A stretch of 64,000 nucleotides of DNA, taken from contig JAJEKV010000108.1 in assembly GCA_021234155.1 (NCBI GenBank), positions 1 to 64,000 of the forward strand. The letters are read 5' to 3'. This DNA is from Isoetes taiwanensis (lineage: Eukaryota; Streptophyta; Lycopodiopsida; Isoetales; Isoetaceae). Below the pieces are notes generated by a model. It was not told the origin of the DNA. It ran no database searches and saw only the letters and a program-made list of their open reading frames with translations. The position numbers and the translations under genes were made by a program. Positions 57,190-64,000 of the stretch are shown here, piece by piece (within the stretch, counting starts at the first letter, position 1; each line of letters opens with the position of its first letter).

Positions 57190-59409
57190 TCACGATAAGT
57201 CTTCACCTACCTCTTCAATAAGCATGTTGTCTTCTTGAAATCTCCTCTCGCGCTTCTCAAGTGGGCATCCCGTAAAGATTTGGCGATATTGCGCGCTATT
57301 CCGCCACAAGTTAATACTTTCTCCAAAGTCAAAGTCCCCTAACTTGGGGCCCTCTATTGAAATCCGAAGCAATGCATCAAGGCCATCTCTTTGTAGCCTA
57401 TTTCTAAACTTGTTTTTGATGCATTTCATGCGGCTAAAACCTCTTTCACAAGTAGCCGTACTTGAACATTGAATAAGGCCAATTTCCGCAATTTTTAATA
57501 GCTCGGGAAACTTTTGTTTCCAAGTCTCATTGCAACGGATCATACCCCATATGTCCAAGAAGCCTCTACCAAGCCATTCCGTAGTAGCTTGCCTTTTATA
57601 AATCCCAAACTCAATGATCAAGGAAGCTTTATCAACAATGGGAGCAAATTCTTTTGAATTCACCTTTTTTCCATTCCCATAGAACTCACCAAGTGCCTTT
57701 ATCTCCTCCAACCCTAGACTTTTACGTGGTCCCCCAATGGGCATGTTACATGGAGACAACACCTTCATAGACGATAGAGTTACTTGATCTTGGAGTCTCT
57801 CTCTCAAGCAACCAATCAAGGCATTAGCAAATGCCTTTTGGAATAAAATAGCGGCATCAAGATCTTCTCCATCAATGCTTCTATCCATTTCAATGCTCCT
57901 ATACATATTCCCCTTTACGGACGACCTTAAGGTAGCAAGGTACCCTTTTTCAGTACCATAATCCGGGATGATGGGATAATTCTTACTATCTCTTTGGAAG
58001 CCATTCAAATCTATTCCCGCATGTAAAAAGTCTTCCTCAATCTCCATAACTTTGCCTCTACATAAACTTGCTATCGTGGTAATGTCAACATACTCTTTTT
58101 GAAATTCACAACTCAAGTCACTTGTGATCTTAAGAATATCACCAAGAAAATGAAGAATGTAAACGATTTTAAAACTTTTCAAGCTCAAGTAAATTGTCTT
58201 ACCATCACTTTGAACTCGTAAGGTCTCCATCAATGGTTCATAAATATCGCAAAGCCTTGCAATGGCGCCATGCCTACTCAACCAACGTGTCTTCACAATA
58301 CCTAAGACACGCAAGTAAGAGCAATCCAATGCCTCTTGCATTTTTTCAAAAACACCTTGGCGAATGGTACTCCTATGGAAGAAACCGGCCACTTGATTCA
58401 CAATCTCATCAATAAACTTGCATGTGGTCTTTATTGCGGGCTTCTTACAAACCTCTTGCACACATAAATTTGTTCGATGTGCACAACAATGAAGGGTAGT
58501 CATATATGGATTAAGCGCTTTCAATCGCGTTGCAACTCCCGTATTTGTGCCCACCATGACGGATGCACCATCACTCCCAAATCCCATCATTTTCTTCACA
58601 TCCAAGTCCCATTCCTCCAATATTTCCAATATGCGCTCGGTAATTGACTTTGCATCACTATCTTTCACAACAACAATGCCTAGATAGCAAGTACACACGC
58701 GCCTTCCTTCCATGAAAGTGGCATAAAGAATCATATTCTTTGTCACACTTATGTCGGTCGATTCATCAACCATTATTCCAAACCATGGGCTCTTTTTCAA
58801 GCGTGCATATATCTCAAATTCAATGGCCCTACTCATATGAAACACGAAGCTTGCACATGCCTTATTATCATTATACATGGTAGGAATGTCTTCCACTCCA
58901 CATTCCCTCAAAAGCTCCAAAAGGTTTGCTAGTTTCATGAAAGCCATGTCCTCTTTCGCTATAAAATAAGCGCACTTAAATATCTTCTCAATTGAAGCCT
59001 CCACATTAGCCTTCTTTTTTTGCGTGCATCGTTCGAGCCCATCCTTCTCTTGGTCCATAAGAAGAATAGCTTCTCTATGTGCTTGGCTCTTTGCATGATC
59101 TTCAAGGGCCGAAGTCTTGAAATTCTTGGCACCCGTTGTGCCAAATAGACTCTTGGAATGACGATCTTTCTTACAATAAGTACACCAAAGAAGACCTTGT
59201 TCAAGGTCTTCTTCCAACCAACGAAATTTTTCCAACCAATCTTCTTGGAATTTTCTTTTTGCTTGGTTTACTCTTGACATCTCTCCTGCTAGCTCTTTTG
59301 TATGCTCTTCAAATTCATTGTCAAAAGCTTTACTTGCGCTTGAAGAACTTGCTAATTCCGGTCTTATAAATCCGGGCATCGCAAAGAGGCTTGCTTGTTT
59401 TCTTGCCAT
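57190..59409 (-). CDS. hAT-family transposase (ZNF862/KIAA1586-like), intact
   Basis: A single-exon frame of 739 residues from ATG to stop. It has a Cys/His zinc-binding motif (C76, C79, H105, H111), then the hAT catalytic core: first Asp in GIMVDESTDIS (D215), second Asp in GFGSDGASVMVG (D280), the HCCAHRTNL block (307-315) and the C-terminal CERGFSRMK (654-662, with the Glu), followed by the dimerisation region. All key blocks are present and the frame is unbroken over 2.2 kb, so it was active recently or is under selection as a domesticated gene. Expected role: cut-and-paste transposition in the nucleus. Terminal repeats were not found. Confidence 0.9.
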   Translation of the reverse strand: MARKQASLFAMPGFIRPELASSSSASKAFDNEFEEHTKELAGEMSRVNQAKRKFQEDWLEKFRWLEEDLEQGLLWCTYCKKDRHSKSLFGTTGAKNFKTSALEDHAKSQAHREAILLMDQEKDGLERCTQKKKANVEASIEKIFKCAYFIAKEDMAFMKLANLLELLRECGVEDIPTMYNDNKACASFVFHMSRAIEFEIYARLKKSPWFGIMVDESTDISVTKNMILYATFMEGRRVCTCYLGIVVVKDSDAKSITERILEILEEWDLDVKKMMGFGSDGASVMVGTNTGVATRLKALNPYMTTLHCCAHRTNLCVQEVCKKPAIKTTCKFIDEIVNQVAGFFHRSTIRQGVFEKMQEALDCSYLRVLGIVKTRWLSRHGAIARLCDIYEPLMETLRVQSDGKTIYLSLKSFKIVYILHFLGDILKITSDLSCEFQKEYVDITTIASLCRGKVMEIEEDFLHAGIDLNGFQRDSKNYPIIPDYGTEKGYLATLRSSVKGNMYRSIEMDRSIDGEDLDAAILFQKAFANALIGCLRERLQDQVTLSSMKVLSPCNMPIGGPRKSLGLEEIKALGEFYGNGKKVNSKEFAPIVDKASLIIEFGIYKRQATTEWLGRGFLDIWGMIRCNETWKQKFPELLKIAEIGLIQCSSTATCERGFSRMKCIKNKFRNRLQRDGLDALLRISIEGPKLGDFDFGESINLWRNSAQYRQIFTGCPLEKRERRFQEDNMLIEEVGEDLS

Positions 59410-60738
59410 CTTTAATAATACGTATAACTACCTTGAAAGCAAACTAAACCTATAATATCAAAAAAAATAATTAGAAGCAATCAAGTACATATGATAACCA
59501 TATCAATTTAGATAAGAATAAGTTTGAAATGAAAAAATTATTTGAGGTAAGAATTTAAGAAAGCAAACAATAAGATATAACAAAGAGATAATGTTAGAAA
59601 GGAAGCATTAACATAGAAATGGGAACATATTTAATCATTCTGTATTTTCAATATTCTGTAACAGTGACACAGTGGTTTCATTTAAACATTTGCGAGAGAA
59701 AATACCAAAAAAAAGGGATAAAAAAATACAGAGGAAGGGCCAGATTACCTTGTGAGACAATAATAGGAAGACTGTGGAGTTGCAGTTTAAAGCAAGACTG
59801 TCATAATAGAATTTGCTGGGCGACCTGTGTTGTCATAATAGAATTTAGTATCTCCTCCATCTCCATACTCCATTTCCATAATTCTTTATCCTAGTGAAGT
59901 TCGATTTGGGCGGGCCTAATTTTTGCCCTTTTTCCCCTTGAAACAGTCTCGTGCATGGTTTATATGGGCAGTAGTCTGGTCGGTGTATCCAGTTTTGAAG
60001 ACGATTCTCATGGGTTAATCAGATCGATTTGGACTGCAGTTTGGTGCAGTCTGGTGCATCCAGTTCGATTTAGTGCTTGGATGGTATTATGCGACAGTGG
60101 TAAATCATTCATTTTGTTCATGCTCTGTAAATCATTCAATGCATTCACAACAATACTTGGGTTGATCAGATCGATTTAGCAGTTAGATTAGAACAACAAA
60201 AGAAAACAGACAAATGGAGCAGAAGTAGAAGCCGAACCCTGTTGCTCTGCCCACACAGCCATGCTTTATTATCAAAGTTCTGAGCTGATGAGTCTGATTG
60301 AATGTCGTCAACAAACCATGCCGCAGCGAGCGAGCGAGCCTTCCGCAGATTATAGACTTCGGACTTCGAGGACTTCGGGCTCGAGGCAGCGATTCTACAG
60401 ATGCGAGAGAGCCTTCCGCGATTCTGAGAGTACCTGAGGCGATTCACGTTCGAGAGGAAGAAAGAAAAGCTTTTTGTTTGTTTCCCTCTCTTTTCTTCGT
60501 TTGTTTGCATTAACTTCTGGCAGCGGGGATAATCATCATTGCATGGGATATGGATAGGATAAGGCGATTTTGCTACAGTAGGTAGACTAGTAAGTGCCGG
60601 TTTGCAAAGTAGCTGTCGGCAATATTCCGGATCTGCCTATTTTTTGTGCGGAAGGCATTCCGCCACTCTGCCACGATGGACGGTGAGTTGGCAATTGAAA
60701 ACGGAATGTTTGGCTGTGCCCCGGAGTTTCCCCAACGC
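59410..60738. other. No gene recognised
   Basis: Upstream side of the transposase gene. GGGTT(A/G)ATCAGATCGATTT occurs at about 60,013 and 60,160, and the stretch between has repeated CAGT(T/C)TGGTGCA words. No supported exon. Confidence 0.4.
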
Positions 60739-61839
60739 TGACCATACGATCCCTCTCGTGAATAACAGGAGCAATTTTTGAATTTCATTGGAGTATTATA
60801 TTGGTTTGGGGAGCCCGTAGCTATATCTAACATCGATTGCTCCATCCTTTTTTAGACAATCTCAATTTTAGACAAGTTTGTCCATCCTCTTTTAGACATA
60901 GATGGTGGTCCATCTTCTTGTTTAGACACTTGTTAATCCAAACTTAGACAATGGTCCATCCCATGTGTTTTTGATACATGTGCCATCCCAGTATGGAAGA
61001 AGAAGAAGAAGAGATTTTAACGTCACGCCACAAGGCAGCATCCTATCGGACATGTGACACTTTACAACACACCCAGATGGGTCCTGCCCCCACCACTTTA
61101 CATTGCTGAAGTGGGTCCTTCCCCCACCAACTTTACATTGCATGGCCACTTTCACAACAAGGCGTTGAACCCGTGACCTTGGGTATGGCAGAGATGTACC
61201 ATACCATCATGTGTTGAAGATAACACATCTGACACGTTCAGTGTTAGGCAAGCTTTTAAACTCGAAAAATTAATTTCCTAATGTTTCCTAGTCCCAATGG
61301 GAAATTTTTATTGCCCTTATATAAACATGTGTAAAAATCTACCTGAAATTTTCTCTACGATGCGCTAGCTCAACCGGAAATTTCTAATATCAACTGGAAC
61401 AAACCTTCTCTACCCTGGAACTTGCCCAACAGTGGACACACGTCACACCCATAGATACGTTGCAGATCTGTTGTAACCACATACAGTTACATCAGGCACC
61501 TAGTTTCTTACATTTACGACCTTTATGCCGGGGTCCCATGGATATAATAAAAAAAAAACGAAAGCTGCAAGGCACATGACATTCTGAGCAGCGCTGCAAG
61601 TTCCATTGCAGCACTGCTAATCTGGTAGGAAACCCTCGTATACCCATCAATGAAATTGTTGTAATTGAAGGATTGATGTGCAGTTAGTCATGCCCACCTC
61701 CCTGACTGCTGCTGATTTTTATGTCTCATGTGAACTCCCCATTAGGGTATATTAGCCAAAGGTCACTGTACTTCATTCATTCATTTTATGTACTTTTGTT
61801 TTCTAGTTTCTTGGTTTGCACTTTGCTTTAGACTCTACA
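60739..61839 (+). mobile_element. LTR of Copia-type element (plus strand)
   Basis: About 1.1 kb, TGACCATACGATCC...TCTACA, starting and ending with TG/CA. Left boundary inferred because three copies in the window start at the same point (60,740; 4,143 and 2,724 on the minus strand). The right boundary is fixed by the adjoining primer-binding site. An internal minisatellite of TCCATC..TTTAGACA words lies at 60,842-60,960. A shorter alternative start, TGTTGAAG at 61,212, is possible but leaves the upstream similarity to the left copy unexplained. Confidence 0.65.
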
Positions 61840-61975
61840 TGATATTAGAGCAGGCTTTCAAAACTCCAATCGAAAGCGATCCTGTGCTCAAGAAATGACA
61901 AACCCTAATTCTTCACTTATGCATCTCGATCCTCACCGGATATGACGGATGGACAAGAGTGGTAACATAAGGCTC
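61840..61975 (+). mobile_element. PBS and start of internal region
   Basis: TGATATTAGAGCAGGC at 61,840-61,855 is a slightly mutated Copia primer-binding site (usual TGGTATCAGAGC). About 120 bases after it match the internal region at 2,860-2,978 on the minus strand. Similarity ends near 61,975, so the rest of the element is missing. Confidence 0.65.
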
Positions 61976-62356
61976 TCAAAAGTAAACTATTATATTTAAC
62001 TAGTATTAATTCATCCAAAAATTATGATATATACAATTTTTTATACACAAATTTACTTGACATAGGAAAACCACATGTCATAGTGGTTTGTTGAAAATGA
62101 TACTGGTTCCTTACATATTTGGTTTTTCATCTTTATAATGGCTTGTTTCATGCATATTATAATAATTCGTTAAAACTAGTAATGGTTTGGTAAAATCACT
62201 TTGTAATCATGATATATTTGGGGGTTAGTTCTATGATGCCCATTTTAATTAAAGGATATGGCATGGTTATTTATTGCCACGTGGATATGGTAAAATAATT
62301 GATTTATTATATGGTATAGGTGGAATGAATAATAGGTAGTCCCATCACAACTCAAG
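61976..62356. other. No gene recognised
   Basis: AT-rich spacer between the LTR fragment and the LINE tail. Confidence 0.4.
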
Positions 62357-62720
62357 TTTTTTTTTTTTTTGAAGGACTTGAGCCTTTATTATCCAGAGAA
62401 AGTTACAGAGTACAATGGGGACTAATAACTCAGTGGAGAGAATGTCCACCAGAGCAAGACCACCCCACTCAAATACAACATCTAAACAATATGAAGAGCA
62501 AGCAAAAACTCATAAGTAAGTATGAATCTGAAGATAGTGCTCCCAAATACGGCTCTTCACCTCATTAGCAATTGATGAGCACCTGAATGCTTTGACAATT
62601 CGTTGTTGGGCATCAAGAAGGATCTGTGCATCTGAACAAGCAAGACCTTTGAATATGAGAAGATTCCTTCTTTTCCAAATGGACCAAATGATCCATGCAG
62701 AAGCCTTGCACCTCACAGTG
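62357..62720 (-). mobile_element. 5'-truncated LINE (L1-like) 3' end
   Basis: Minus strand: a frame reading KASAWIIWSIWKRRNLLIFK and IVKAFRCSSIANEVKSRIW, then a short 3' region, then a 14-base A-tail (plus-strand T 62,357-62,370). W-x-I-W-x-x-R-N-x-x-I-F is the typical end of plant LINE reverse-transcriptase proteins. A weak ACTCAA match on both sides could be a short target duplication. Confidence 0.7.
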
Positions 62721-63522
62721 AGTACTCAACTAAAATTATTTTCAACCTCAGCACCTCTATATGCCTCTCTCAACTTAATCATTCTTGTAAAAATTTATTT
62801 TATCTTATCTTATCTAATGTATAGTATTGTATTATATCCTACTCATTCTCATAGATGACACTTCATCAAGAAATTATATATAACATTCACAATGTGCATT
62901 CTCCATTTATAATTTCTAGGTTGCCCGAAGGGCATATTTTAAGAATGGTTGTGAGGGCCCTAGAATATCTGCAGAATATTATGAATAGATGGTGTAGATT
63001 GGGAGACAAGCTGGAATGTGTACAGAATACATTAAATTAACGTACTGAGATAAGAACAAAAAAGAAAAAAAAAGATGTCGTTTCGGCATTACCTTCTATA
63101 TCGAGCTGCATCGAATATCCTTTGAAGTCACATACTGCATAGATTTAACTGAGCGGATTCATTCTAGCTGCTGCATTTCCCCTTTCTATTTGTTTATTTC
63201 AGGCTTCCAGTTCCGAATTTATCCCTCAGCATACTATTGCATCGAAAAGAACATAACAAATTGAAGCTTGCATCGGATTAAAGAACGGATTGTACCAGAT
63301 TGGAGCTTGCATCGGAAAGCACATAACGTAGTCATTTCATCCTTCTATTCCTCACGCTTTCATGAAAATTGAAGCTTGCATGGATTGAATCTTGTTTCGG
63401 TTTGCATCAGATTGAATAATAAATTGTTCATAGCCATGGATTCCTTCTCTTTTCCCATTTCTTCCGTATTTCTTGCGTATTTTCCACGTATTTTCCTTGT
63501 TTTTGAGTAGGTTCATGACACC
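62721..63522. other. No gene recognised
   Basis: AT-rich sequence. Repeated TTGAAGCTTGCAT(C)GGATT words occur at 63,260-63,410. No coding sequence is supported. Confidence 0.4.
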
Positions 63523-64000
63523 ACCTTGGCATGTTGGAGCCTAGGTGGCATGTTGGAGCCCATGTGGCATGTTTGAGCCACCTTGGCATGTTTGAGCCTA
63601 GGTGGCATGTTGGAGCCTAGGTGGCATGTTTGAGCCACCTTGGCATGTCTGAGCCTATAGTGGCATGTTAGAGCCTAGGTGGTATGTTTGAGCCACCTTG
63701 GCATGTTTGAGAATGTTGGAGCCTAGGTGGCATGTTTGAGCCACCTTGTCATGTTGGAGCCTAGGTGGCATGTATGAGCCTAGGTGGCATGTTTGAGCCA
63801 CCTTGGCATGTTTGAGCCTATATGTGGCATGTTGGAACCTAGGTGGCATGTTTGAGCCATCTTGGCATGTTGGAGCCTAGGTGGCATGTTGGAGCCTAGG
63901 CCGCGTGGCATGTTTGAGCCACCTTGGCATGTTTGAGCCACCTTGGCATGTTGGAGCCACCTTGGCATGTTGGAGCCTAGGTGGCATGTTGGAGCCTAGA
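63523..64000. repeat. 19-bp minisatellite running off the window end
   Basis: About 25 units of 19 bases alternate between AGGTGGCATGTTGGAGCCT and CCTTGGCATGTTTGAGCCA types, with two slightly irregular units (near 63,655 and 63,712). Peptides across it are by-products because 19 is not a multiple of three. Confidence 0.95.

Noticed and set aside
57190-59409. hAT transposase as the transposase for the 28.0-31.9 kb TIR element
   Set aside because: hAT elements make 8-bp target duplications, while that element has a 4-bp duplication and unrelated termini.
63655-63968. Peptides with repeated QHAKVAQTCHLGSN-type units
   Set aside because: They are translations of a 19-bp minisatellite on the non-coding strand, not proteins.
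1-64000. tRNA and rRNA genes
   Set aside because: No cloverleaf-type or rRNA-like sequence was recognised by eye. A tRNAscan-SE or Rfam run would be decisive.

Overview
This window is plant nuclear DNA. It is AT-rich, with GT-AG introns, a Copia-type LTR element whose primer-binding site suits initiator tRNA-Met, a 5'-truncated LINE with a poly-A tail, an intact hAT transposase gene, and split exons of a plant ubiquitin protease (UBP6/7 type). The species cannot be named from the sequence. The DUF7869-type and ParB-like families recalled here suggest a seed-free land plant or a streptophyte alga; that is inference from memory. Almost all of the window is repeat and mobile-element territory. 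Ordinary host genes are few and their frames are broken.

Layout. 1-9.4 kb: no recognisable gene apart from an LTR element on the minus strand (2.6-4.1 kb). 9.4-11.5 kb: a plus-strand first exon, a palindrome cluster and a ParB-like fragment. 12.3-14.7 kb: short repeats. 15.8-19.3 kb (minus): a gene joining a ParB-like domain to a beta-class amino-methyltransferase (motif IV DIPYG, motif I ILDAFS). 20.4-23.6 kb (plus): a DUF7869-type gene. 24.5-32.4 kb (minus): a second ParB/methyltransferase-like gene. Its first part encodes MARTKQTAR, the histone H3 N-terminus, and its coding sequence is split by a 3.9-kb terminal-inverted-repeat element (28,035-31,934) with a 4-bp target duplication. 35.6-40.7 kb (plus): a second DUF7869-type gene. 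43.0-45.2 kb: a GC-rich 1.1-kb tandem duplication. 45.3-47 kb: exons of an unrecognised protein. 50.7-51.6 kb: an orphan exon. 53.8-55.8 kb: UBP6/7 exons. 57.2-59.4 kb: hAT transposase. 60.7-62.0 kb: a second LTR, inverted relative to the first. 62.4 kb: LINE tail. 63.5-64 kb: 19-bp minisatellite.

The most unusual feature is the pair of ParB-methyltransferase genes and the short palindromes in their introns. Gene 1 introns are filled with variants of GGTATAAATTTATACC. Gene 2 introns carry a different palindrome, AAATTGGGC...GCCCAATTT. The element inserted in gene 2 carries a third, TATGCGCGCATA. None of these words was seen in the exons that could be read. The genes may be parts of mobile or selfish elements that combine target binding and DNA methylation, but this is inference.

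Many coding breaks are single-base length changes, mostly in short homopolymers, while neighbouring codons are well conserved. Uncorrected consensus errors must therefore be considered beside true decay.
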